A DNA stretch of 64,000 bases, from contig NZ_CP009458.1 in the NCBI RefSeq assembly GCF_000758305.1, positions 3,472,001 through 3,536,000 on the forward strand, written 5' to 3'. Below, piece after piece: positions 1-7,942 of this stretch (its first letter is position 1; each line of letters begins with the position of its first letter). The notes beneath the pieces were generated by a model. The model was not told where the DNA came from and did no database searches. It saw nothing but the letters and a program-made list of their open reading frames with translations. This DNA comes from Cedecea neteri (lineage in GTDB: Bacteria > Pseudomonadota > Gammaproteobacteria > Enterobacterales > Enterobacteriaceae). The position numbers were made by a program, and so were the translations under genes.

Positions 1-748
1 CGCGCTCGGCACGAGGCAAACCGCCCGGCGTGTAGAAAATGCCTTTGTCGGTAAGCGTGCGCTGCTCCAGCACCGGCAGGTTACGTCCCAGCAGGCGGAA
101 ATAATCGGAGTCCTGGTGCCCGAAGCGTTTCAGAGTTTCCTGCTGTTCCGGGCCGTATTCCGCGTAAGGCAGGGCGGCTATCCAGGGTTCCCAGTTAAGC
201 TCGGCCTGGGTAAACGTCACCGGGGCGGATTTGCCGCTGGCGGTTAACGGCTGGCGGTGCCACTCTCCGGCTGCCGGAATGCGCACCTGCTCACCGTCTA
301 CCGTCTGGCCGCCAATCAGGTGCAGCCCTCGCAGCAGGCGACTCTGGAAGGAAACGAAGCCAACAATCTGTGACAGTGTCACCACCTCTTCTTCACTAAA
401 GCCAACCTGAATCAGCACTTTGACATCCTGCGGGCCCGCCTGCACTGGCTGGAAACTCAGCCTCTCAGCATGATGGAGCAAAGTGCTAAAACGTTCGCTG
501 GCGGGTTTGCCTGCCAGACGCTGGGTATAATGGTCGGTAAGCTGGGCATCGTCGTGCCATTCCGCCACTCGCCTGGCGAGATGTAGCCTCTCCACTAGAG
601 TCAGGCCACTTGAGCTGGCCTCGCCGAAAAGCGCCTCATAGCTGCCCTGCGCGTGGGTTGTTGCCGCTTCGCGGATTTCCCGCGCTTCGGCCAGCGCGGT
701 GCCGGGAATAATGTCTGCCAGGTGATTGAGCAGATCCGAGTGACTCAT
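1..748 (-). CDS. CMD/alkylhydroperoxidase-domain protein (partial)
   Basis: The gene starts at the ATG whose first base is 748 and stays open to the left edge, so at least 249 codons are present and the 3' end is missing. The first ~160 residues look like the CMD (carboxymuconolactone decarboxylase-like) proteins found next to luciferase-like monooxygenases. From about residue 180 a second segment rich in Trp, Pro and Tyr resembles the start of the alkylhydroperoxidase-domain partner, so this may be a fusion of two proteins that are separate elsewhere. The start overlaps the stop of the monooxygenase gene by 4 nt (ATGA), which indicates translational coupling as the last visible gene of the operon. 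The family is thought to handle peroxides or electrophilic products. The substrate is unknown and the catalytic cysteines of the second domain lie outside the window. Confidence 0.75.
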   Translation of the reverse strand, partial: MSHSDLLNHLADIIPGTALAEAREIREAATTHAQGSYEALFGEASSSGLTLVERLHLARRVAEWHDDAQLTDHYTQRLAGKPASERFSTLLHHAERLSFQPVQAGPQDVKVLIQVGFSEEEVVTLSQIVGFVSFQSRLLRGLHLIGGQTVDGEQVRIPAAGEWHRQPLTASGKSAPVTFTQAELNWEPWIAALPYAEYGPEQQETLKRFGHQDSDYFRLLGRNLPVLEQRTLTDKGIFYTPGGLPRAER

Positions 749-1791
749 AATGACTCCTTAGACAATGACGAGGTAGAGGTTGGGCGGGCGCTGCTGCGAA
801 CCCAGCCGAGCGCCGGGGCAACTTGCTGCGCGAGCAGTTCGATGGAACGCAAAATGTAAGCGTGCGGCGGATCGATGGAATGCACCTGGAACGAAAGGTC
901 GGTCACGCGCTGGAGCGTGCTGTCGCGCGTCAGGGAAGCAATGACCTGCTGCGGCGTGCCCAGGTGAACGTCAAACGAGGCAATATGGCTATCCAGCGTA
1001 TCACCCAGCACGGGATGCCCTTGCGCCCGGTGCTGTTCTGCCTGCTGGCGCAGCCCTTTGGCCGCCAGTTGCCTTGCCAGCTCGCCGTCGTCGGTGACAA
1101 AACCTGTTCTGGAGCCCAGGATGCGAGGTTCAACGCCCTCGGGCAAGGCGTCCAGATAGGCATCGATGATCGGGTTTTGTATCTCATCCAGTGGGGTATC
1201 CAGCGCATCAGCCGGGCGAGGTTGAGTGCGGGAAAGCATCAGCCCGTCGCCCGCTTTTCCTGCCCGTGCGCCGCCGTCAACGGAAAACGTCGCCTGCCAG
1301 ATGCGGTTTTTTAGCTGCGGAGAGGCCGGGTAAAGATGATTATCCGTGCCTGCAAGCGGCTCGTCGTTCAGGGCTGAGCGGAGTAATGCGAGGTTGTCGG
1401 CGTAAGTTTTTCCCCTTTCCGCGCTTTGTAGCCCAAATGCCGGAAAGGAGCCCGGTGTGCCGCCTGAGCCGACGCCAAGTTCAAAGCGTCCGCCGCTAAG
1501 CAGATCCAGGACAACCGCGTCTTCGGCCACGCGTAGCGCGGATTCCATCGGCAGGGTAATAATCCCTGTGCCAAGGCGTATGCGCCGGGTATGCGCCGCC
1601 ACGTGGCTCAGAAAGACCAGCGGGGCGGGCAGGCCGCCTTCGGCTTCGTGGAAGTGGTGCTGCGCCACCCAGGCAGCGTCAAAGCCGTGCCATTCGGCGT
1701 GAATAATTTGCTCCGTTGCCAGCCGGTAGCGCTCGGCGGCCGGGGTGTGGTCAAGCAGGCGGGTAAAAAAGCCCAGTCGTTTGATGGTCAT
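745..1791 (-). CDS. FMN-dependent luciferase-like monooxygenase (KPN_01858-type)
   Basis: A protein of 348 residues with the bacterial luciferase-like TIM-barrel pattern: a short beta strand at the N-terminus (KRLGFFTRLL), HAEWHGFDAAWVAQHHF near residue 35, and GTGIITLPMESALRVAED near residue 75. It matches the putative FMN-dependent monooxygenase subfamily first noted in Klebsiella next to an ABC peptide-type importer and CMD/peroxidase proteins. Such enzymes use reduced flavin and O2 to oxidise or cleave a small substrate in the cytoplasm, and no substrate is established for this subfamily. It overlaps the ABC ATPase gene upstream and the CMD gene downstream by 4 nt each. The context suggests the imported compound is oxidised here and a reactive product is then dealt with by the CMD protein. 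Confidence 0.85.
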   Translation of the reverse strand: MTIKRLGFFTRLLDHTPAAERYRLATEQIIHAEWHGFDAAWVAQHHFHEAEGGLPAPLVFLSHVAAHTRRIRLGTGIITLPMESALRVAEDAVVLDLLSGGRFELGVGSGGTPGSFPAFGLQSAERGKTYADNLALLRSALNDEPLAGTDNHLYPASPQLKNRIWQATFSVDGGARAGKAGDGLMLSRTQPRPADALDTPLDEIQNPIIDAYLDALPEGVEPRILGSRTGFVTDDGELARQLAAKGLRQQAEQHRAQGHPVLGDTLDSHIASFDVHLGTPQQVIASLTRDSTLQRVTDLSFQVHSIDPPHAYILRSIELLAQQVAPALGWVRSSARPTSTSSLSKESL

Positions 1792-3407
1792 GCAACGTCC
1801 TTATGGCCGGGGCCAATGTCGGGAATAGCGTTCAGCAACTGCCAGGTGTAATCGCTGGCCGGGGCGTTAAATACGTCGGCAATCGGGCCGTTATCCATCA
1901 GTTCTCCGGCACGTAGGACCGAAACGCTGTGCGCCAGCTGGCGCACGGTGGCGAGGTCGTGGGAGATAAACAGGTACGTCAGGCCGAGCTGCTGCTGCAG
2001 ATCGTCGAGCAGGCGCAGGATTTGTGCCTGCACCGTGACATCCAGCGCGGAAGTGGCCTCATCCAGCACCAGAATTTGCGGTTCAAGAATTAGTGCGCGG
2101 GCTATAGCTACGCGCTGCCGCTGCCCGCCGGAAAGCTCGCGAGGTTTGCGAGTTAATGCTTCCAGCGGAAGCGCTACGCGTTCGGTAATCGCTTCTACTT
2201 TGGCGCGCCGCCCGGCCTTCGACAGCTTGCCGAAGTTAAGCAATGGCTCCTCGATGATGCGAAAGAGCGTCTGGCTCGGGTCAAGCGACGCGAAAGGATT
2301 CTGGTACACCAGCTGAATTTTCTGCCGGAGCTGGCGGCGGGCTTCCGGACTGAGATCGGTGGTGTCGATGCCGTCGATCAGCACTTGCCCGCTGTCCGGC
2401 TGCTGGAAGCCAAGCAGAATGCGCGCCAGCGTGGATTTACCGGAACCGGACTCGCCAACCAGCGCGTGGGTGGTGCCTTTGGCCACGGTAAAAGACACGT
2501 TGTCCAGAGCCCGGAGCGTCTGGTCACTGCCTTTCCCCAGGGAGAAGTGCTGGCTCAGGTTGCGGATTTCGATGGCCGCCGTTTGCGGGGCGCGTAAAGG
2601 CCAGGCCCGCAGCGTGCGCGACAGCCCCGGCGCATCGGCAAACAGCTGGCGGGTATAGGGGTTTTTAGGCTGTCGAACGACTTCAGCCGTTGGGCCAGCC
2701 TCCTGGATTCGCCCATCGCGGAACACCAGGATACGGTCGGAGCGTTGGGCTGCTAGTGCCAGGTCGTGCGTGACGAACAGCACTGCTGTACCGGACTCGC
2801 GCCGCAGAGTCTCCAGCAAATCAAGAATTCGTTTCTGCACCGTAACATCCAGCGCGCTGGTCGGCTCATCGGCAATAATCAGCGCGGGTTTCAGGGCGAT
2901 AGCCATGGCGATCAACACCCGCTGTTTCATTCCGCCGGAAAGCTGGTGCGGATATTGCCCCGCACGCTGCGCCGGGTGGCTCAGACCCACTTTTTCAAGC
3001 AGGGCTACAACCTGGCTTTCCCGCTCGGCTTTGGGCAGCCGGGTATGAAGTTTCAGCACTTCGGCCACCTGCTGGCCAATAGTTTTTACCGGATTGAGCG
3101 AACTGCCAGGATCCTGCGGGATCAGGCTGATGCTGGCGCCGCGCAGGGCGTCGAGCTGGCGATCTGACCAGCGGCTGATGGCCTCTCCGTTGAGCTGAAT
3201 TTCACCGGATTCAATCACGCCGTTGTCGCCCAGCAGCCCAATAATCGACTGGGCGAGGGTGGTTTTGCCGGAGCCGGATTCACCCACAATTGCAAGCACT
3301 TCTCCGGCGTTCAGGCTGAAGGAGGCGTTGTGCACCACGCGTTTATTACCGCCGCGTTGGCGCCAGGCGATGCTCAGGTCAGTGATTTTTAACAGCGGCG
3401 TACTCAT
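1788..3407 (-). CDS. Oligopeptide-type ABC transporter, fused dual ATP-binding protein
   Basis: 539 residues with two complete nucleotide-binding domains. The first has Walker A GESGSGKTT (about residue 42), signature LSGGMKQRV and Walker B ALIIADEPTSALD. The second has Walker A GESGSGKST (about residue 320), signature LSGGQRQRV and Walker B ILVLDEATSALD. This is the fused DppD-DppF (YejF/GsiA-like) arrangement that powers peptide/nickel-type importers from the cytoplasmic face. It sits third from the operon's start, after the binding protein and both permeases, and overlaps its neighbours by 4 nt on each side. The cargo is not evident from the ATPase. Confidence 0.92.
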   Translation of the reverse strand: MSTPLLKITDLSIAWRQRGGNKRVVHNASFSLNAGEVLAIVGESGSGKTTLAQSIIGLLGDNGVIESGEIQLNGEAISRWSDRQLDALRGASISLIPQDPGSSLNPVKTIGQQVAEVLKLHTRLPKAERESQVVALLEKVGLSHPAQRAGQYPHQLSGGMKQRVLIAMAIALKPALIIADEPTSALDVTVQKRILDLLETLRRESGTAVLFVTHDLALAAQRSDRILVFRDGRIQEAGPTAEVVRQPKNPYTRQLFADAPGLSRTLRAWPLRAPQTAAIEIRNLSQHFSLGKGSDQTLRALDNVSFTVAKGTTHALVGESGSGKSTLARILLGFQQPDSGQVLIDGIDTTDLSPEARRQLRQKIQLVYQNPFASLDPSQTLFRIIEEPLLNFGKLSKAGRRAKVEAITERVALPLEALTRKPRELSGGQRQRVAIARALILEPQILVLDEATSALDVTVQAQILRLLDDLQQQLGLTYLFISHDLATVRQLAHSVSVLRAGELMDNGPIADVFNAPASDYTWQLLNAIPDIGPGHKDVA

Positions 3408-4264
3408 GACGATCTCCGGGCAAAATGGTGGCTAAGACGGTTCACGGCAAGTACGACAGCCACGACAACCACGCCGGGGAAGGTAGAAAGCCACCAGGCC
3501 GTGGCGAGGTAGTTTCGGCCCTCAGCAATCAGCAGACCCCATTCCGGCGTCGGCGGCGGCGTGCCGTAACCCAGAAAACTCAGGGTAGACAGCGCCAGAA
3601 TGGCGGAGCCGAACTGCAGCGCGGCAAAGGCGAACACGGAGGTTAAAGCGTTCGGCAAAATATGGCGCCACAGCACCTGCAGGAAGGTGCCGCCGCTGCC
3701 GACCGCAGCCTCGACATAATCGCTGTGGCGAATACGAACCACTTCTGCACGCGCCAGGCGGGTAAAGTTAGCAATAGACGTAACGCCCACCGCGATGGCG
3801 GCGTTCACAGTCCCAAAGCCAAGCAGAATAATGACGCTAAGTGACAGCAGCAGACCGGGAATGGCCAACAGCACATCCACGCCGCGCATGAGCGCGTGTT
3901 CCGTTTTACCGCCGGTTGCTCCGGCCAGGACGCCAAGTGCGGTACCGACTACCAGCCCGAGCGCCACGGCAACCAGCGCCCCGGAGAGCGAATGCGATGC
4001 GCCCCAGACGATTCGCGCGTAGAGATCGCGGCCAAGCTGATCGGTGCCTAGCCAGTGCCCGGCCTGAGGCGCAAGACGCTGCGCGCCGGGTACACCTTCG
4101 GTTGGGCTCCACTGAGTAAACAGCGCCGGGAACAGTGCCCAAAGTGCGACAATAATCAGCGTTAACCAGGCCAGCCAAAGACCGGGCTGAATGTTAGCGC
4201 GCAGACCCGAAAAACGGCGTGCTGCACGGTGCGGCAGCGGAGTATTGATATCAACGGTCGTCAT
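3404..4264 (-). CDS. ABC transporter permease (DppC-like)
   Basis: 286 residues with a cytoplasmic N-terminus, a first membrane segment near residues 30-50, the conserved periplasmic GTDQLGRD motif typical of DppC/OppC permeases, and several later hydrophobic segments. The cytoplasmic coupling loop reads EAAVGSGGTFLQVLWRHILP, corresponding to the EAA loop that contacts the ATPase. The gene is flanked by 4-nt overlaps, so it is one half of the inner-membrane pore of the same importer. Confidence 0.92.
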   Translation of the reverse strand: MTTVDINTPLPHRAARRFSGLRANIQPGLWLAWLTLIIVALWALFPALFTQWSPTEGVPGAQRLAPQAGHWLGTDQLGRDLYARIVWGASHSLSGALVAVALGLVVGTALGVLAGATGGKTEHALMRGVDVLLAIPGLLLSLSVIILLGFGTVNAAIAVGVTSIANFTRLARAEVVRIRHSDYVEAAVGSGGTFLQVLWRHILPNALTSVFAFAALQFGSAILALSTLSFLGYGTPPPTPEWGLLIAEGRNYLATAWWLSTFPGVVVVAVVLAVNRLSHHFARRSS

Positions 4265-5205
4265 GCGGTTACTCCCCGAATAGACTTAAGGCGAGGATCG
4301 AGCAGGGGATAAAGCACGTCCACCAGCAGATTAATGACCACGAAGCTCAGGGCGGAGATCATCACCACCGCCTGCAGCACGGCGACGTCCTGATTATTCA
4401 CCGCCCGCTGCGTCAGCTGACCCAGGCCGTTGAGGCCAAAGACGGTTTCGGTGATAAGCGCCCCGGCAATCAGCTCGCACAGCAGCAAACCGGCTACGGT
4501 CAGTACCGGAAGCAGGGCGTTGCGGGCCACGTGCCGCCACAATACACCCGCGTGGCTGCCGCCTTTTGCCCGGGCAACGGCGACGTACGGCTGAGTCAGC
4601 ACCTGGTCGATGTTTCGCATCAGCAACTGAGCCAGCGGGGCGCTAATAGGCACCGCAAGTGTGGCGACCGGTAAAATCAGCCCCTGCCAGAAACCGGGAT
4701 TGATCACCGGAATCAGCCGCCACTGGAAGGAAAACAGCTGGATGAGCGCAATGCCGAGCCAAAACGTCGGGACGGCAATGAACAGCGCCGGAAGGTTAGC
4801 AAAGAGCGTTCTTAGCCCGCGCAGCGGGGCCAGGGTTGAAGCCGCTGAAATACCCACGGCGAGAATAATCGCGGCGACAAACCCCAGCCCGGCCAGGCGT
4901 AGCGTCGAAGGAAGGTTGGCGGCAATCAGCTGGCTGACGGAAACGCCAGCCTCGATGGAGTAGCCAAACTCACCGCGCAGCATATGGCCGAGCGTCGTCA
5001 AATATTGCTGCCAGAGCGGGGTGCTTTCGCCGTAGATCACCCGCATCTCCTGAATTTGCTCTGCACTCAGGCCGAGATCCGGGTTCTGGAATTTGATCAG
5101 GACGGCATCGCCCGGCAACAGCTGTAGAAGAATGAACGACACGCTATAGGCCGCCCACAGTACCAGCAACGCCTGGGCCACGCGCCCGGCCAGATAACGT
5201 GTCAT
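4261..5205 (-). CDS. ABC transporter permease (DppB-like)
   Basis: 314 residues. The N-terminal membrane segment is followed by a large periplasmic part containing LPGDAV and a GEFGYSIE stretch, as in DppB/OppB permeases. An EAA-type loop (ARAKGGSHAGVLWRHVARN) lies near residue 215, and the protein ends in PLLDPRLK, the usual DppB end. Partner of the downstream DppC-like permease, which it overlaps by 4 nt. A gap of 9 nt separates it from the binding-protein gene. Confidence 0.92.
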   Translation of the reverse strand: MTRYLAGRVAQALLVLWAAYSVSFILLQLLPGDAVLIKFQNPDLGLSAEQIQEMRVIYGESTPLWQQYLTTLGHMLRGEFGYSIEAGVSVSQLIAANLPSTLRLAGLGFVAAIILAVGISAASTLAPLRGLRTLFANLPALFIAVPTFWLGIALIQLFSFQWRLIPVINPGFWQGLILPVATLAVPISAPLAQLLMRNIDQVLTQPYVAVARAKGGSHAGVLWRHVARNALLPVLTVAGLLLCELIAGALITETVFGLNGLGQLTQRAVNNQDVAVLQAVVMISALSFVVINLLVDVLYPLLDPRLKSIRGVTA

Positions 5206-5214
5206 GGTTGCCCC

Positions 5215-6840
5215 TTAGTGTTTTTCAAGCCAGGCGGCGTAGAACGACGGGCGTCCAACCGCTTCAAACGCCACGCCTTTCAGCCACGGCGCGCCGGCAA
5301 AGACCTGCGGCTCTTCAAAGATCGGGATGACGTACGCCTGGTCGATAAGATAGCGCTGGGCATCGCCCGCCAGCGTCAGTCGCTTCTGAGGATCCACTTC
5401 GGAAGAGATCCCCACCAGCAGGGCATTCAGCTTGTCGTCGGTAAATTGCGAGGTGGCGCTGAGGCCGCCTTTTTGCAGCAGGGCATCACGGTTGGCCGGG
5501 TGGAACTGGCTTTTGATCACGTCCGGGTCAGCGCGGCCCACTTCGATGACGTTAACCCCGGTTTTCTGCGGATCGTTGGTATCCAGCACCCGGCTACCGG
5601 CATCCCCGGCGCGCACGCTCAGGCCCACGCCGATTTGCTTCCACTGCTGGGCAACCAGCTGCAGCACTTCTTTGTTCTGCGGCTGCGGCAGGGATTCGTA
5701 AATGGTCAGCGCCAGCGGCTTGCCGTCTTTCTGGCGAATGCCGTTGCTGCCTTTTTGCCAGCCGGCTTCATCGAGCAGCTTGTTGGCCAGCGCCGGGTCG
5801 TATTTCAGCTTGTCACGCAGGTCAACATAGCCCGCCGCGGTGCTGGCGATCACCGAAGTGGCAACCGGGTAGTTGGCGGAGAACAGAGTGTCGACAACTT
5901 GTTGAGCGTTGGTGCCGTGCAGCAGCGCCTGGCGAACTTTGACGTCGGCGACCAGCGGGTTATCCGGGCGCAGCGCAATGCCGTCGTTCACGCCCCGGGT
6001 TGGGGCTGCGTAAATAGGGAACTTCTGATCGGTGGCCTGCTTCTCGTCATAAGCCTGCACCTGGCGAATAAAATCCGCCTGGCCTGCCAGCAGCGCGCCG
6101 ATGCGCACGCTGTCCTCCGGCGTCACCAGAATTTTAATGCCGTCGAGGTTAGCTGGCCCCTGCTGCGGGCTGTTTTTCGGCCCCCACTGGTAGTCCTTGC
6201 GTGCCACCAAATCGACTTCCCGGCCCAGGGTTTCGTTTTGCACCACGAACGGGCCAGAACCGATGATGTTGCGGGCATCGCCCAGCTCGTCAAAGGTACG
6301 CGCCAGCGTTTTCAGGGAAACCAGGCCGGAGCCGATGGTTGCCGTGCCCTGCAAAAAGCCCGGTGACGGTTTTTTGAAGAAGAACTTCACGGTCAGCGGG
6401 TCAACAACCTCACTGTGATCGTAGTTGTTGATCACTTCAGATACCGGAAGGCGCAGGGCTTTGTTGCCGAGGCCGTAGGTATCAAAGTTTTTGGCGACGG
6501 CATTGGCGTCCAGTGGCGTGCCGTCGGAGAAAGTCACGCCAGGGCGCAGCTTGAAGGTGTATTCGGTTTTGTCGGCATTGCTGGTCCAGGATTCGGCAAT
6601 CCATGGCTCCACTTCGAGCGTTTTGGGGTTTTGCCAGGTCAGTTTATCGGTGATTTGGTTCAGGATGCCGCCGTTCGGGTAAAAGCCCCCGGCCGGAGGA
6701 TAAAGGTTGGTGTGAGCCTGTTGTTCCAGGTAGACCAATTCCCCGCCTTTTACCGGGGCGGCGCTGGTGCTGAAAGCAGCAAAGGCTGCTGCTAATGCCA
6801 GACCGCGAGCGATCGTGTTCTGGCGAGGCGATGATGGCAT
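5215..6840 (-). CDS. ABC transporter substrate-binding protein (SBP family 5, KPN_01854-type)
   Basis: 541 residues, first gene of the operon. An N-terminal signal peptide of about 28 residues (hydrophobic ARGLALAAAFAAF, then an AXA-like site before APVKGG) sends it to the periplasm. The body shows SBP family 5 (DppA/OppA/NikA-like) hallmarks, including a W-P-rich N-terminus, ESWTSNADKTEYTFKLRPGVTFSDGTP near residue 105, and PFVVQNETLG. It matches the binding-protein subfamily that accompanies the luciferase-like monooxygenase in Klebsiella. The ligand is unknown. Its ribosome binding site (AAAGGAT on the minus strand) lies inside one arm of an 11-bp inverted repeat, annotated separately. Confidence 0.9.
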   Translation of the reverse strand: MPSSPRQNTIARGLALAAAFAAFSTSAAPVKGGELVYLEQQAHTNLYPPAGGFYPNGGILNQITDKLTWQNPKTLEVEPWIAESWTSNADKTEYTFKLRPGVTFSDGTPLDANAVAKNFDTYGLGNKALRLPVSEVINNYDHSEVVDPLTVKFFFKKPSPGFLQGTATIGSGLVSLKTLARTFDELGDARNIIGSGPFVVQNETLGREVDLVARKDYQWGPKNSPQQGPANLDGIKILVTPEDSVRIGALLAGQADFIRQVQAYDEKQATDQKFPIYAAPTRGVNDGIALRPDNPLVADVKVRQALLHGTNAQQVVDTLFSANYPVATSVIASTAAGYVDLRDKLKYDPALANKLLDEAGWQKGSNGIRQKDGKPLALTIYESLPQPQNKEVLQLVAQQWKQIGVGLSVRAGDAGSRVLDTNDPQKTGVNVIEVGRADPDVIKSQFHPANRDALLQKGGLSATSQFTDDKLNALLVGISSEVDPQKRLTLAGDAQRYLIDQAYVIPIFEEPQVFAGAPWLKGVAFEAVGRPSFYAAWLEKH

Positions 6841-6846
6841 GGTGTT

Positions 6847-6918
6847 ATCCTTTATTGTCTGATTGTTAGCGGCGCGCGCAGCGCCTTGAAACTCATAACA
6901 ACTCAGGCAATAAAGGAT
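6847..6918 (-). promoter_or_regulatory. 11-bp inverted repeat enclosing the ribosome binding site of the importer operon
   Basis: ATCCTTTATTG at 6847-6857 and CAATAAAGGAT at 6908-6918 are perfect reverse complements separated by 50 nt. On the minus strand the copy nearest the binding-protein start carries its Shine-Dalgarno sequence (AAAGGAT, 6 nt before the ATG). If transcription starts upstream of 6918, the leader could fold so that the distal copy pairs with and hides the ribosome binding site. A smaller GGCGC/GCGCC stem lies in the loop. The pairing is seen in the sequence; the regulatory role is inference. Confidence 0.45.
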
Positions 6919-6958
6919 GAGAACGAAGAAAATTTACTAACGATTGTTGAAAATCGAC

Positions 6959-7198
6959 TTAACGCAAATAGGTGGCTGGCCGTCTGTGGGTGACCGCATG
7001 ATGGTGTTCGCGAAAATCATCAGCGGAATCTTCTGCGGCCTGGCGCAGTTCGTCGCTGTCGGCCTGGTGGCTAAGCTGAATATCTATATCTTTCACTACG
7101 AAGTATTCATGCCCGTGGCGTTCAGCCATGGTCTGGCCGGAAAAGAGTGCGGTAACAATTAATAACAGGATAATGTTGAGCGGTTGTTTTATTGCCAT
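6959..7198 (-). CDS. yncJ: YncJ-like small secreted protein (DUF2554)
   Basis: 79 residues from the ATG at 7198. I chose this over the ATG five codons earlier because the hydrophobic signal core then follows directly (NIILLLIVTALFSGQTMA). After the predicted cleavage site come HGHEYFVVKDIDIQLSHQAD and SDELRQAAEDSADDFREH, which align with E. coli YncJ (VKNVDHQLRHEADSDELR...). The protein is periplasmic and of unknown function. The gene is convergent with nothing and lies between the importer operon's promoter region and a repeat array. In E. coli yncJ sits beside ydcR, which in this window is 24 kb away, so accessory DNA has separated them. Confidence 0.75.
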   Translation of the reverse strand: MAIKQPLNIILLLIVTALFSGQTMAERHGHEYFVVKDIDIQLSHQADSDELRQAAEDSADDFREHHHAVTHRRPATYLR

Positions 7199-7251
7199 CT
7201 TGCCACGCCTCATGGGTGTTTTTTCTTTGGTGGTAAGGTGCTGCTTTTTTT

Positions 7252-7446
7252 CCCCTCACCCTAACCCTCTCCCTGAGGGAGAGGGGATGAAAACCATGCG
7301 TAGTTTGTTTTATCTCTCCTCTGATGGGAGAGGGAATGAAACCATGCGCAGTTTGTTTTCTCTCTCCTCTGATGGGAGAGGGAATGAAAACCATGCGCAG
7401 TTTGTTTTCTCTCTCGCCCCTTTGGGGAGAGGGCCGGGGTGAGGGG
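7252..7446. repeat. Tandem 48-49 bp palindromic repeats bounded by outer inverted ends
   Basis: Three units begin at 7287, 7336 and 7384 (spacing 49 and 48 bp; the second lacks one A). Each starts ATGAAAACCATGCG(T/C)AGTTTG and ends in an imperfect hairpin of the form CTCTCC...GGGAGAGGG. The block opens with CCCCTCACCCTAACCCTCTC and closes with GAGAGGGCCGGGGTGAGGGG, which are near inverted complements, so the whole element is also a large palindrome. It does not code convincingly and has no spacers of the CRISPR kind. It looks like a non-autonomous, MITE- or BIME-like interspersed repeat expanded in tandem. I see no second copy in the window. Confidence 0.8.
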
Positions 7447-7618
7447 CTGCGCCAGCACGGAACCTCGCTACTCTAGCGATAATCCCAGAGCGAAACTATT
7501 CGGCGAATCAAAAGTGATTTAAAGGTTTGTCAGCAAAGTAAAAACGAGCAAGGAAGGCGTTTTGTTGCGCTGTGGTTAAGGCTGAATATGCGAAGGGCCG
7601 CGCAATAGCGGCAGCCCA

Positions 7619-7942
7619 TCAGTGAATACCGGCCAGGCGCAAGAGGGCGGTCACAAGTGCAGCCGCGATAATCACGAAAATCAGCGGTACTTTGCGCCAG
7701 GCAAGGACAACGGCCACGGCAACGCCTGCAAACCTGGCATATCCGGCAAAATGGGCACCTTCAAAAAAGGTGGTTGCCAGCGCCACAGAGAACAGTAGAG
7801 TTGTTGCTCCGTCGTTAAGCAGCTTTTGTGAGCGTTCGGAAAGCGCCAGCTTGCTGCCGAGTTTTGCGCCACTAAAGCGCATCAGCCAGGTCCCCGCTGA
7901 CAGTACGGCCAGTCCGGCAAGCACGGTGAATGTATTGGTCAT
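7619..7942 (-). CDS. azlD: AzlD family branched-chain amino acid exporter subunit
   Basis: 107 residues with four hydrophobic segments and no large soluble part, the normal size for AzlD/YgaH-type partners. It starts one base before the end of azlC (shared base 7942), as in other azlCD pairs. AzlCD proteins form a two-component inner-membrane exporter for branched-chain amino acids or analogues such as azaleucine. Conserved features include an N-terminal TWLMRFSG stretch and a short loop WRKVPL before the last helix. The amino acid exported here is not evident. Confidence 0.85.
   Translation of the reverse strand: MTNTFTVLAGLAVLSAGTWLMRFSGAKLGSKLALSERSQKLLNDGATTLLFSVALATTFFEGAHFAGYARFAGVAVAVVLAWRKVPLIFVIIAAALVTALLRLAGIH

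Noticed and set aside
5218..6366. A 382-codon plus-strand ORF opposite the importer binding-protein gene
   Set aside because: It is antisense to a well-supported SBP gene, shows no family pattern, and is a by-product of GC-rich codon use on the other strand.
7287..7431. A CRISPR array
   Set aside because: The units adjoin without unique spacers, each unit is itself palindromic at one end, and no cas genes are present.
7122..7458. Several overlapping ORFs across the repeat array
   Set aside because: They translate the tandem repeats in different frames and are not conserved proteins.
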